Of a stretch of 42,601 nucleotides of DNA, positions 18,710 through 26,886 are shown piece by piece (position 1 is the stretch's first letter; every line of letters begins with the position of its first letter). The DNA comes from Pseudonocardia bannensis (GTDB taxonomy: Bacteria; Actinomycetota; Actinomycetes; Mycobacteriales; Pseudonocardiaceae): the NCBI RefSeq assembly GCF_012911875.1, contig NZ_JAAXKZ010000041.1, positions 1-42,601 on the forward strand, given 5' to 3'. A program made the translations under genes and the position numbers. The notes under the pieces were generated by a model. The model was not told the origin of the DNA. It saw only the letters and a program-made list of their open reading frames with translations, and made no database searches.

Positions 18710-18727
18710 ACCTAACCGCTGATAGGT
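18710..18727. promoter_or_regulatory. Operator 2 of the divergent catabolic cassette
   Basis: ACCTAAC-CGCT-GATAGGT, an inverted repeat with one mismatch. It lies directly upstream of the nitroreductase ribosome-binding region (GGGAG at 18732-18736). Confidence 0.6.
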
Positions 18728-18742
18728 AAACGGGAGCGAGCG

Positions 18743-19393
18743 ATGGAGCTGACCGCCGCCATGCGGACCACGGGGACGTGCCGCTACTTCCGGACCGACC
18801 CGGTGCCTGACGAGGTGCTCCACCAGGCGTTCGAGGTCGCCCGGTTCGGCCCGCAGGGTGGCAACCGGCAGCCGGTCCGCTGGATCGTCGTCCGCGCGGC
18901 CGCCCGCAAGCAGGCCCTCGCGGATCTGTACCTGCCGCTGTGGAAGGCCTACTTCAACGCGATCAGCGACGGCTCGGTCAACGTCGGAGCCCTGCCCAAG
19001 ACCGTCGTCGACGCCGACCACTTCGCCGAGCACCTGGCCGAGGCGCCGGCGATCATCGTGGTCTGCGCGGAGACCGCGGGCCTGCATCCGACCGACCACG
19101 AGCTCGGCCGGATCAGCGTCGTCGGCGGTGCCTCGATCTACCCGACGGTGCAGAACCTCTGCCTGGCACTGCGCGACCAGGGCGTCGGTACCGCCGTGAC
19201 CACGCTGCTGTGCCACGAGGAGCCGCAGGTCCGCAAGCTGCTGGAGATCCCGGACGGCTTCATCACGGCCGCGCACATCGCCGTCGGCTATCCCGAGAAG
19301 CCGTTCCCGACCACGCTCACCCGCAGCCCCGTCTCCGACATCGTCGCGCTGGAGACCTTCGGCACGCCGATGTTCGCCCCGGCCGGGAGCTGA
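18743..19393 (+). CDS. Nitroreductase-family FMN oxidoreductase
   Basis: A 216-residue dimeric flavoprotein of the NfsA/NfnB fold. The phosphate-binding start of the fold, MRTTGTCRYFRTDPVPDEVL, and the segment ARFGPQGGNRQPVRWIVV are typical. The central GGASIYPTVQNLCLALRDQGVGTAVTT motif (residues ~132-158) is the family hallmark, and AAHIAVGYPEKP closes the FMN site. It could reduce quinone-, nitro- or enone-type substrates with NAD(P)H. ATG 18743 has GGGAG upstream. It is the first gene of a plus-strand operon with an acyl-CoA synthetase (6 nt downstream) and TetR, divergent from the monooxygenase. A role in degrading a ketone or aromatic compound is inferred from context. Confidence 0.9.
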   Translation: MELTAAMRTTGTCRYFRTDPVPDEVLHQAFEVARFGPQGGNRQPVRWIVVRAAARKQALADLYLPLWKAYFNAISDGSVNVGALPKTVVDADHFAEHLAEAPAIIVVCAETAGLHPTDHELGRISVVGGASIYPTVQNLCLALRDQGVGTAVTTLLCHEEPQVRKLLEIPDGFITAAHIAVGYPEKPFPTTLTRSPVSDIVALETFGTPMFAPAGS

Positions 19394-19398
19394 CGGCC

Positions 19399-20952
19399 GT
19401 GCCCGATCTCGCCCCGCTGCACCGCCGCCCGCTCGGCCGCGCCACCCTCGGCGACCAGCTGCGCCGGCACGCCCGCACCCAGCCCGACAAGATCGCCTTC
19501 ATCAGCTACGACGGCTCCGGCGGCCGCACCGAGACCAGCTACGGCGAACTCGACCGGCGGGCCAACCGCTTCGCCCACGCGCTGCTCCGTCTCGGCGTGG
19601 GCCGCGGCGACCGGGTCGCGGTGATGGCCCGCAACAGCGTCGACGTGGTGGTCGCCTACTACGGCACGGTCAAGATCGGTGCGGCGTTCACCGGCGTCAA
19701 CGCGCTGTACCGGGCGCCGGAGATCGCCCATCAGCTCGGGCACGCCGAGCCGGCGGTGGTCGTGGTGGGCGCGGAGTTCGCCGAGCTCGTCGCGTCGGTG
19801 AAGCCGGACGGCGCCGCTCTCGTCGTGCTCGGCGAGGAGTTCGACGCGCTGCTCGCCGCCGGTCCCGACACCGAACCCGACGCCGACGTCGACGAGAACG
19901 ACGTCGCGATGATCGTCTACACGAGCGGGACCGAGGCCGCGCCGAAGGGCGTGCTCATCCCGCACCGCAACTACCTGATCTCCACCGCGCCGGCATGGAG
20001 CTGGGGGCTGCAGACCGGGCCCGATGACACGTGGTTGTTCGTGATGCCGTTCCACACCATCGCCGGCCTCGGCTCGATGACCACCCTGACCCTGATGGGC
20101 GCCACGCTGGTGCTGCCGGCCACCGCGGATCCGGCGCGCTCGTGCGAGATCATCGGCCGGGAGCGGGTGACCGTGATCGCTCAGACCCCGACGTTCTACC
20201 TCGCCCTCGCCGGGCAGCCGGCGTTCGGGCCGGAGACGGTCGGCGCCGTCCGCCGGTGCATGACGTACGGCGGGCAGGTCGCGCCGCACGCCGTCGAGGC
20301 CTGGTCCGCGGCGGCCCCCGACGCGGTCTGGGGCACCTACTGGGGTCAGTCCGAGCTGTCCCAACTGGGTTCGGTGGGCTGGTTCCGCACGCTCGCCGAC
20401 ATCCCCGACGGCGACCCGTCGTGGATCGGCAGGCCGGTGACGCACCTGGAGATCCGGGTCGTCGACGCCGAGGGCGACGACGCCGAGGTCGGCGAGCTGA
20501 TCTGCCGGTCGCCGTCGGTGATGCTCGGGTACTACAAGGACCCGCAGCGCACCGAGGAGGTGTTTCGCGACGGGTGGGTGCACACGGGTGACATGGTGCG
20601 CATCGACAAGGCCGGCAACCTGTTCTTCCACGACCGGGTCAAGGACATGGTGAAGTCGGGCGGCATGAACGTGAGCTCGCAGGAGGTGGAACGGGTGCTG
20701 CACGCCCATCCCGACGTGCTGCGGGCCGCCGTGATCGGGATGCCCGACGAGTACTGGTCGGAGGCCGTGACGGCGTTCGTCATCGCACGCCCCGGCCAGG
20801 TGCCGGACCCGGCCGGGATCATCGCGTTCTGCCGCGAGCAGCTCGCCGTGTACAAGGTGCCCAAGGCCGTGCACGTGGTCGACGAGCTGCCCGTCGACGC
20901 CCAGGGCAAGATCCTGAAGCGCGAGCTGCGGGCGGCTGGGACACCGTCGTGA
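19399..20952 (+). CDS. Acyl-CoA synthetase (AMP-dependent synthetase/ligase)
   Basis: A 517-residue ANL-superfamily ligase that joins a carboxylic acid to CoA through an acyl-AMP. The ATP-binding motif is YTSGTEAAPKGVLIPHRN, where Glu-Ala-Ala replaces the common Thr-Gly-x; this variant is seen in a FadD subgroup. WGTYWGQSELSQLGS (A5), GWVHTGDMVRIDKAGNLFFH (A7) and DRVKDMVKSGGMNVSSQEVE (A8) follow. The adenylation Lys is in LPVDAQGKILKREL. GTG 19399 lies 5 nt after the nitroreductase stop; no strong Shine-Dalgarno, so coupling is likely. The TGA is overlapped by the GTGA start of a short ORF that leads to tetR. The true substrate is unknown. Confidence 0.92.
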   Translation: MPDLAPLHRRPLGRATLGDQLRRHARTQPDKIAFISYDGSGGRTETSYGELDRRANRFAHALLRLGVGRGDRVAVMARNSVDVVVAYYGTVKIGAAFTGVNALYRAPEIAHQLGHAEPAVVVVGAEFAELVASVKPDGAALVVLGEEFDALLAAGPDTEPDADVDENDVAMIVYTSGTEAAPKGVLIPHRNYLISTAPAWSWGLQTGPDDTWLFVMPFHTIAGLGSMTTLTLMGATLVLPATADPARSCEIIGRERVTVIAQTPTFYLALAGQPAFGPETVGAVRRCMTYGGQVAPHAVEAWSAAAPDAVWGTYWGQSELSQLGSVGWFRTLADIPDGDPSWIGRPVTHLEIRVVDAEGDDAEVGELICRSPSVMLGYYKDPQRTEEVFRDGWVHTGDMVRIDKAGNLFFHDRVKDMVKSGGMNVSSQEVERVLHAHPDVLRAAVIGMPDEYWSEAVTAFVIARPGQVPDPAGIIAFCREQLAVYKVPKAVHVVDELPVDAQGKILKRELRAAGTPS

Positions 20953-21032
20953 ACCCGGCCGACAGGCCTCCTGGCCGGAAGGACGGCGTGAACCCGGCCG
21001 GAGCCGGCGTCGTGGCCGGAGAGACGTCGTGA
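20949..21032 (+). CDS. Possible 27-codon coupling ORF between acyl-CoA synthetase and tetR
   Basis: GTG 20949 overlaps the ligase stop (GTGA) and the TGA at 21030-21032 overlaps the tetR GTG at 21029 (GTGA). This single short frame therefore connects the two genes without a gap. It is built from a degenerate ~40-bp repeat: GTGAACCCGGCCG at 20949 and 20988, and GTGAGCTCGGCCG at 21029. Each copy is preceded by a GGCCGGA-type purine-rich site. The encoded peptide is Gly/Pro/Ala-rich with no recognisable function. It could be a translation-coupling device rather than a functional peptide, or simply a remnant of duplicated start regions. Confidence 0.3.
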   Translation: MNPADRPPGRKDGVNPAGAGVVAGETS

Positions 21033-21041
21033 GCTCGGCCG
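20949..21041 (+). repeat. Degenerate ~40-bp tandem repeat carrying start codon and ribosome-binding site
   Basis: Two full units (20949-20987 and 20988-21028) and the start of a third (from 21029) each begin GTGA-(A/G)-C-(C/T)-CGGCCG. Each unit ends with a GGCCGGA purine-rich segment 5-10 nt before the next GTG. Unit lengths are 39 and 41 bp, so the third start is in a different frame from the first two. Confidence 0.55.
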
Positions 21042-21676
21042 GGGCTGCACCGGCCGCCGGCGAGCCGGCGCGGCCCGCGGCGCGCGAGGCCCGGACCCGG
21101 CTGCGTCGCGAGGAGATCGTGGCCGCCGCGGCCCGGATCTTCGCGACGGCGGGATACCACAACGTCGGGATGCGCGACATCGCCGACGCGGTCGGGATCC
21201 GCGGCGCGAGTCTGTACCACCACTTCCCGTCGAAGGAGGAGATCCTCTACGCGGTCTGCCTGAGTGTCACCCGGGAGCCGAACGAGGAGAACCTGCTGTT
21301 GCTCGACGCTCCCGGCACACCGTCCCAGCGGATGGCCGCGCTGGTCCGCGCCCACTTGCGGCACCTGCATCGGCGCCGCGTGGAGCACCTGGTGGGCCTG
21401 CACGAGCTGAACTCGCTCGCGCCGGAGCACCGCGCGGAGATCGACGGCTATCGGCGGTACTACCAGCGCCGGGTGCGCGACGTCGTCGTCGCGGGCGTGC
21501 GCACCGGTGAGTTCAGGGTCCCCGACGCCCGGCTGGCCGCGTTCGGCCTGCTGGACATGCTCAACGGGATCAGCAACTGGTTCCACGACGACGGCGTGCT
21601 CGGCCTGGAGCAGGTCGTCGACGGCTACGTCGAGTTGATCGTCGGCCGCATGCTGGGGTCGTCGGGACCGTACTGA
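21029..21676 (+). CDS. TetR-family transcriptional regulator
   Basis: A 215-residue repressor. After a ~20-residue Ala/Pro-rich lead, the TetR helix-turn-helix occupies residues ~25-72 (REEIVAAAARIFATAGYHNV, then MRDIADAVGIRGASLYHHFP and SKEEILYAV). The C-terminal ligand and dimer region resembles the TetR_C-type domain of KstR2-like regulators of acyl-CoA pathways. GTG 21029 is supported by GGAGAG at 21018-21023. It is last in the nitroreductase/acyl-CoA synthetase operon. It most probably binds the two CCTAAC...TAGG operators in the divergent promoter region and senses an acyl-CoA or ketone intermediate. The effector is inferred. Confidence 0.92.
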   Translation: MSSAGAAPAAGEPARPAAREARTRLRREEIVAAAARIFATAGYHNVGMRDIADAVGIRGASLYHHFPSKEEILYAVCLSVTREPNEENLLLLDAPGTPSQRMAALVRAHLRHLHRRRVEHLVGLHELNSLAPEHRAEIDGYRRYYQRRVRDVVVAGVRTGEFRVPDARLAAFGLLDMLNGISNWFHDDGVLGLEQVVDGYVELIVGRMLGSSGPY

Positions 21677-21995
21677 GCCGCCGCGGGGCCGCGTTCCTCG
21701 GCCCGGCTTGTCCGACCGGAGCCGGTTGATCGACCACGGAGACGCCCGCTCCCCAGCGGCGACCGAGTGTCCGGCGCTGCGCGGAGTCTTCCCCTGATGC
21801 TTCGCGCAGGCACGGACGACGGCCCGGCCGGTGCAGCGTCGCACCGGCCGGGTCCGGCCTCGCTCCGTCGAACCGGGCCCCGGCCACGGGCTCAGCCCCC
21901 GACCGCGGCCGATCCGGCCCGCTACCGGGCTCTGCCCGCTCGGGTCGCCGGGCTCAGCCGGCATTCGCCGCCGGCCTCAGAGCGGAGCCGCGTGG
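21677..21995. other. Non-coding stretch between convergent tetR and lhr
   Basis: This 319-nt gap has no frame with actinobacterial codon bias that I would call a gene. The only clear structure is the long hairpin at 21823-21852. The rest is GC-rich and featureless to my eye. Confidence 0.6.
21823..21852. terminator. Long perfect hairpin between tetR and lhr
   Basis: CCCGGCCGGTGC (21823-21834) and GCACCGGCCGGG (21841-21852) form a 12-bp perfect stem with the loop AGCGTC. It lies about 147 nt after tetR and 144 nt after the lhr stop as transcribed from the other side, so it could end both transcripts. Confidence 0.7.
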
Positions 21996-24900
21996 TCACG
22001 CTCGCAGCCGCAGCCCCTTCGGCGTGACCCGGAAGCCCGCCTCCGTGAGCACCTCGGCGAGCCCGGAGCCCAACGAGCCGACGCCGTCGGCGCGCTCCAC
22101 CGCCAGCGAGCCCAGCCACCCCTCGTGCACCGCCCCGGCCAGCGCGTCGGCGCCCGCCCGGAGCTCGTCGGGGTCGGTGGTGAAGGACAGCAGCGAGCGG
22201 CCGCCGCGCTCCACGTAGAGCGCCGGTGCGCCTTCGACGAGGACGACCAGCGCCCCGGCCTTGCGGCCCGGTCGGTGCTTGGTGTCGCCGACGGTGTCCG
22301 GCCAGGACAGCGCGGCGCCGTAGGGCTGCGCCGGGTCGGCGGCGGCCAGAACGACGCTGGACGGACCGTGGCCGTGCCCGCCGCGGTGCGTGCTGTCGGC
22401 GGGAAGGCCCCCGGCCCCACCGGCCGGCGGGCCGTCGGGCCGGGACAGTGCCCGCAGCCGGTCGATCGCGCCCGGCACGGCGAACTGCGCGGCGCCCAGG
22501 CCGTCGACGACGTAGCCACGCCGGCAGCGCCCGGAGTCCTCCATCGCGCGCAGCACCCGGTAGACCCCGGCGAAGCCGCCGGCCACCCGCTCGGTCGACA
22601 GCGCTCCGCGGGTCAGCACGCCGTGCCGTTCCAGGAACGCCTCGGCGCGAGCGTGCGCACGTCGTGTCGGATCGGGCTCGCGCTCCACGGCCAGCGCCCA
22701 CCGCCCGCCCACCGAGGGCGGCCCGCCGCGGCTGGGCATGGCCGGGCGACCGGCCCGCAGCTGGGCGTAACGGCCGCGTGGCGCCGGCCGCCGGGACCGG
22801 TGGGCCCCGCCGCGGCCACCACCGAGCCGGGCCCGCAGCGGGCCGAGCGTGTCGTTGGTGAGCAGCCCCGCCCACACCAGGTCCCAGATCGCGGTGACGA
22901 CGGCATCGTCGGCCGGTGCCGGCTCCCCGAGGTCGACCAGCGCCTTCCCGGCCCGGTCGGCGAGCTCCCTGAAGAACAGCGCCCCGCCACCGATGGGCGG
23001 CGTGTCGAGGTCGGGTAGCCCGAGCGCCGCGAGCACGGCGCGGTGCAGCGGGGTGTCCGCCACGTCGGATTCCGGCTCGGGCAGCAGCAGGTCGGCCACG
23101 TCGGTCGGGGCCACGGCGAGCCACCCGTCACTGCCGGCCAGCGGCCCGCACCCGGTCCAGGTGACCTCGCCGGCCGCGGTCAGCTCGTCGAGCAGCGCGG
23201 GGGAGTAACCGGGCAGCCTGGCCGGCAGGACCAGTGACTCCAGTGCGCTCGCCGGCAGCGGCGCCCCGGCGAGCTGCTCGACCACGCCGAGGACGTCCTC
23301 TGCGCCGGGGGCTCGCCGCATCCGGCCGCGCCGGCCGGTGCCGTCCCCGGCTGCGCCGGTCTGCACACCCTGCCACGCCGGCAGGAAGCGCCCCAGCGCG
23401 CGCTGCTCGACCGGCTCCACCTCGGCGCGCAAGCGAGCCAGCGAGGCCCGCCGCAACCGGCGCAACACCTCGGCGTCGCAGTACTCCAGGCCCCCCGTCT
23501 CCGCGCCGGGCCGCAGTTCCCCGCGTACCAGCCGCCCCGAGCCGGTCAGCCGGTCGAGCACCCCGGTCACCACGGCGACACCCAGCCCGAACCGAGCGGC
23601 GCACTCGGCCGCCGGGAACGGCCCGTGGGTACGGGCGTAGCGGAGGACCAGGTCACCGAGCGGGTCGGCGACCGGCTCGGTGAACGTCTCGGGCACCCCC
23701 ACCGGCAAGGCGACGCCCAGCGCATCGCGGACCCGGCCGGCGTCCTCGATCGCGATCCAGCGCTGCTCACCGGCGATCCGCACCCGGATGGCCCGCCGCG
23801 CGGACTCCAGCTCGGCCAGCCACCCGGGCTCGACACCGCGCTCGGCGGCCTCTCCCTCCGTCAGGTCACCGAGGAAGCGCAGCAGGTCGGCGGCCCCCTC
23901 GGCGTCGCGGGCGTGCCGGTCCTCCAGCCGGCGCTGCAGCGCGGCCTCGACCTCGGCCAGCACCTCGGGGTCGAGCAGCTCGCGGATCGCCTCCGAACCC
24001 AGCAGCTCGGCCAGCAGCGTCGAATCCAGCGACAGGGCCGCTGCCCGGCGCTCGGCCAGCGGGGCGTCCATCTCGTAGAGGAACATCCCGACGTAGCCGA
24101 ACAGCAGGCTCCGCGCGAACGGCGACGGCGACGGGGTCGCCACCTCGACGACCTTGACCTTGCGCGACACCACCTCGGACATCAGGTCGCGCAGCCCGGG
24201 CAGGTCGTAGACGTCCTGCACGCACTCGCGCATCGCCTCGAGGGTCACCGGGAACTGCTCGTACTTGCCCGCCACCGCGAGCAGCTGCGCCGAACGCTGG
24301 CGCTGCTGCCACAGCGGGCTGCGTCGCTTCGGGTCGCGGCGCGGGAGCAGCAGCGCGCGGGCCGCGCACTCCCGGAACCGGGACGCGAACAGCGAGGAGT
24401 TGCCCAGCTCGGCCACGACCATCTGCTCGATCTCGGCCGGGTCGAGCAGCACGTCCTCGGCGGTGGGAACGACCTCGGCCCCGGACTCGTCGACGGCGTC
24501 GGGAAGCCGCAGCACGATCCCGTCGTCGGCGCTCGCCGCATGCACCTCGACCCCGCGCCGTTCCCGCATCCGGGCCGCGATCGCCAGCCCCCACGGGCCG
24601 TTGACCTGGGAACCGAACGGGGAGTGCACGACGAGGCGCCAGTCGCCCAGCTCGTCGCGGAACCGCTCCACGAGGATCGTCCGGTCGCTCGGCACGTGCC
24701 GGGTGGTCTCGCGCTGCTCGTGCAGGTAGGCGAGCAGGTTGTCGGTGGCCCACTCGTCGAGCCCGGCCGCCGTGGCCCGGGCCCGGGCCGCCTCCTCGTC
24801 GGTACCGGCCATCTCCCGGACGAACGCGCCCACGGCACGGCCGAGCTCCAGCGGGCGGCCGATCGACTCGCCCTTCCAGAACGGCATCCGCGCGGGCTGC

Positions 24901-26780
24901 CCCGGGGCCGGGGTGACGATCACGCGGTCGTGCGTGATGTCCTCGACCTTCCACGAGCTGGTGCCCAGCAGGAACGTGTCGCCCACTCGGGACTCGTAGA
25001 CCATCTCCTCGTCGAGCTCACCCACCCGGGAGCCGGCGCCGTCGGCCCCGCCCGGGGTCATCACGGTGAACAGCCCGCGGTCGGGGATGGTGCCACCGGA
25101 GGTGACCGCGAGCCGCTGCGCGCCCGGGCGGCCCTGGAGCTGGTCGGTCACCCGGTCCCAGGTGATCCGCGCCCGCAGCTCCCCGAACTCCTCGGACGGG
25201 TAGCGCCCGGCGAGCATGTCGAGGGTGGCGTGCAGCGCGGATTCGGGCAGCGCGGCGAACGGCGCCGCCCGGCGGACGACGCGGGCCAGGTCGTCGAGCT
25301 GCCACGGCTCCAGCGCGACCATCGCCACGATGTGCTGGGCCAGCACGTCGAGCGGGTTGCGCGGGTAGCGCAGCGACTCGATCGCGCCGCCGGCCATCCG
25401 CTCGGCAACGACCGCGCAGGACACCAGGTCGCCGCGGTACTTCGGGAACACCACACCGCGGGACACCGCGCCGACCTGGTGGCCGGCCCGGCCGACGCGC
25501 TGTAGCCCGGACGCCACGCTGGGCGGCGCCTCGACCTGCACGACGAGATCGACCGCGCCCATGTCGATGCCGAGCTCCAGGCTGGAGGTGGCCACCACGC
25601 AGGGCAGCAGGCCGCCCTTGAGCTCCTCCTCGACCAGCGTCCGCTGCTCGCCCGACATCGAGCCGTGATGGGCCTTGGCCACGGCGGGGGGCGCGCCGCC
25701 CCCGATGCCGGACTGCCCCACGGCCTCGGCGGGGAACTGCGCGGGCCCGTCGAGGTCCTGCACCTCGTCACCAGCCGCCTCCTCGGCGGCCAGTTCGTTC
25801 AGCCGCGACGTCAACCGCTCGGCCAGCCGCCGGGAGTTGGCGAACACGATGGTCGAGCGGTGCTCGCGGACCAGGTCGAGCAGCCGCCGTTCCACCGCGG
25901 GCCAGATCGACGGACGCTGGGCGGTGCCGGCGGCGGAGCCGATGACCTCCTCGTCCGAACTGCCCGGCGCGGGACGCTCGTCGAGCGCCGCCAGGTCGGG
26001 CACCGGGACCTCGACGGCCACCTCGATCGTCTTGGGGGTCTTCGGCTGCACGACCTCCACCGGACGCGCTCCGGCCAGGAACGTGGAGACCTCGTCGATC
26101 GGGCGGACGGTGGCCGAGAGTCCGATCCGCTGCGCCGGGCCGTTCGCGAGCAGTTCGTCGAGCCGTTCCAGCGACAGCGCGAGGTGCGCGCCGCGCTTGG
26201 TGCCGGCCACGGCGTGCACCTCGTCCAGGATGACCGTCTGCACCCCGCGCAGTGACTCGCGCGCGGCCGAGGTGAGCAGCAGGAACAGCGACTCCGGGGT
26301 CGTGACCAGCACGTCCGGCGGAGTGCGCGCGAACCGTCTGCGCTCGTCGGCCGGGGTGTCGCCGGTGCGCATGCCGACGGTGATGTCGGGGACGGGTGCG
26401 CCGATCCGCCGGGCGGCCTGCCGGATGCCGGCGAGCGGGGAGCGCAGGTTGCGCTGCACGTCGACCGCGAGCGCCTTGAGCGGGGACACGTAGAGCACCC
26501 GGCAGCGGTGCCTGGGCTCGTCCGGGGCGGGGGAGGACGCGAGCCGGTCGAGCGCCCACAGGAACGCCGCGAGGGTCTTGCCGGATCCGGTCGGGGCCAC
26601 GACCAGCGCGTTGCGTCCGGCCTGCGCAGCGGTCCAGGCGCCGTTCTGCGCGGGGGTGGGCGCATCGAAGGCCCCGCGGAACCAGTCGCGGGTGGCGGGG
26701 GAGAAGTTGTCGAGAACCGTCGGCGCCGATGCGCCGCGGGCGGCGCTGGGCATATCGCGGGACGCCGATGTGTCATTCAC
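21996..26780 (-). CDS. lhr: Large ATP-dependent DNA helicase Lhr
   Basis: A 3'-to-5' superfamily 2 helicase of ~1594 residues, the length of bacterial Lhr. Walker A APTGSGKT is at residues 62-69, followed by VLYVSPLKALAVDVQRNL (Ia), VLVTTPESLFLLLTSA (Ic), the DEVH box TVILDEVHAVAGTKRGAHL and LSATVRP (III). The second RecA domain has FANSRRLAERL, HHGSMS, SSLELGIDMGAVDLV and QRVGRAGHQ (VI). Past residue ~850 lies the long Lhr C-terminal region of winged-helix and beta-barrel type. I choose GTG 26780. A RecA-NDp-type promoter places the transcript start exactly there, and its -10 overlaps the in-frame ATG at 26789, which therefore could not be translated. Divergent from an MFS gene. Confidence 0.93.
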   Translation of the reverse strand: MNDTSASRDMPSAARGASAPTVLDNFSPATRDWFRGAFDAPTPAQNGAWTAAQAGRNALVVAPTGSGKTLAAFLWALDRLASSPAPDEPRHRCRVLYVSPLKALAVDVQRNLRSPLAGIRQAARRIGAPVPDITVGMRTGDTPADERRRFARTPPDVLVTTPESLFLLLTSAARESLRGVQTVILDEVHAVAGTKRGAHLALSLERLDELLANGPAQRIGLSATVRPIDEVSTFLAGARPVEVVQPKTPKTIEVAVEVPVPDLAALDERPAPGSSDEEVIGSAAGTAQRPSIWPAVERRLLDLVREHRSTIVFANSRRLAERLTSRLNELAAEEAAGDEVQDLDGPAQFPAEAVGQSGIGGGAPPAVAKAHHGSMSGEQRTLVEEELKGGLLPCVVATSSLELGIDMGAVDLVVQVEAPPSVASGLQRVGRAGHQVGAVSRGVVFPKYRGDLVSCAVVAERMAGGAIESLRYPRNPLDVLAQHIVAMVALEPWQLDDLARVVRRAAPFAALPESALHATLDMLAGRYPSEEFGELRARITWDRVTDQLQGRPGAQRLAVTSGGTIPDRGLFTVMTPGGADGAGSRVGELDEEMVYESRVGDTFLLGTSSWKVEDITHDRVIVTPAPGQPARMPFWKGESIGRPLELGRAVGAFVREMAGTDEEAARARATAAGLDEWATDNLLAYLHEQRETTRHVPSDRTILVERFRDELGDWRLVVHSPFGSQVNGPWGLAIAARMRERRGVEVHAASADDGIVLRLPDAVDESGAEVVPTAEDVLLDPAEIEQMVVAELGNSSLFASRFRECAARALLLPRRDPKRRSPLWQQRQRSAQLLAVAGKYEQFPVTLEAMRECVQDVYDLPGLRDLMSEVVSRKVKVVEVATPSPSPFARSLLFGYVGMFLYEMDAPLAERRAAALSLDSTLLAELLGSEAIRELLDPEVLAEVEAALQRRLEDRHARDAEGAADLLRFLGDLTEGEAAERGVEPGWLAELESARRAIRVRIAGEQRWIAIEDAGRVRDALGVALPVGVPETFTEPVADPLGDLVLRYARTHGPFPAAECAARFGLGVAVVTGVLDRLTGSGRLVRGELRPGAETGGLEYCDAEVLRRLRRASLARLRAEVEPVEQRALGRFLPAWQGVQTGAAGDGTGRRGRMRRAPGAEDVLGVVEQLAGAPLPASALESLVLPARLPGYSPALLDELTAAGEVTWTGCGPLAGSDGWLAVAPTDVADLLLPEPESDVADTPLHRAVLAALGLPDLDTPPIGGGALFFRELADRAGKALVDLGEPAPADDAVVTAIWDLVWAGLLTNDTLGPLRARLGGGRGGAHRSRRPAPRGRYAQLRAGRPAMPSRGGPPSVGGRWALAVEREPDPTRRAHARAEAFLERHGVLTRGALSTERVAGGFAGVYRVLRAMEDSGRCRRGYVVDGLGAAQFAVPGAIDRLRALSRPDGPPAGGAGGLPADSTHRGGHGHGPSSVVLAAADPAQPYGAALSWPDTVGDTKHRPGRKAGALVVLVEGAPALYVERGGRSLLSFTTDPDELRAGADALAGAVHEGWLGSLAVERADGVGSLGSGLAEVLTEAGFRVTPKGLRLRA

Positions 26781-26787
26781 GTTGTTC

Positions 26788-26810
26788 ATAGTGCAGCCGG
26801 GCACCGACAA
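26788..26810 (-). promoter_or_regulatory. RecA-NDp/PafBC-type DNA-damage promoter of lhr
   Basis: On the minus strand TTGTCGGTG (26810-26802), an 8-nt spacer and CACTAT (26793-26788) lie 7 nt before GTG 26780. The -35-like part and spacer equal the published consensus TTGTCRGTG-N8-TAnnnT for LexA-independent damage promoters. The -10 differs only in its first base. The same layout is found at recA. Confidence 0.6.
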
Positions 26811-26886
26811 TACGCCTGTCGGCGACCCCCATGAGGATCTTCGGAGCCGGCGACGAGTCGCCGCCGACCAGGGCAGGAGCGCCGGA

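Noticed and set aside
21767..22027. 86-codon plus-strand frame in the tetR-lhr gap
   Set aside because: Pro/Arg/Ala-rich low complexity, no ribosome-binding site, crosses the hairpin at 21823 and runs into the end of lhr.
23625..25505. Long plus-strand frame opposite lhr
   Set aside because: His/Gln/Arg/Leu-rich shadow of the helicase gene, with no start signal or known domain.
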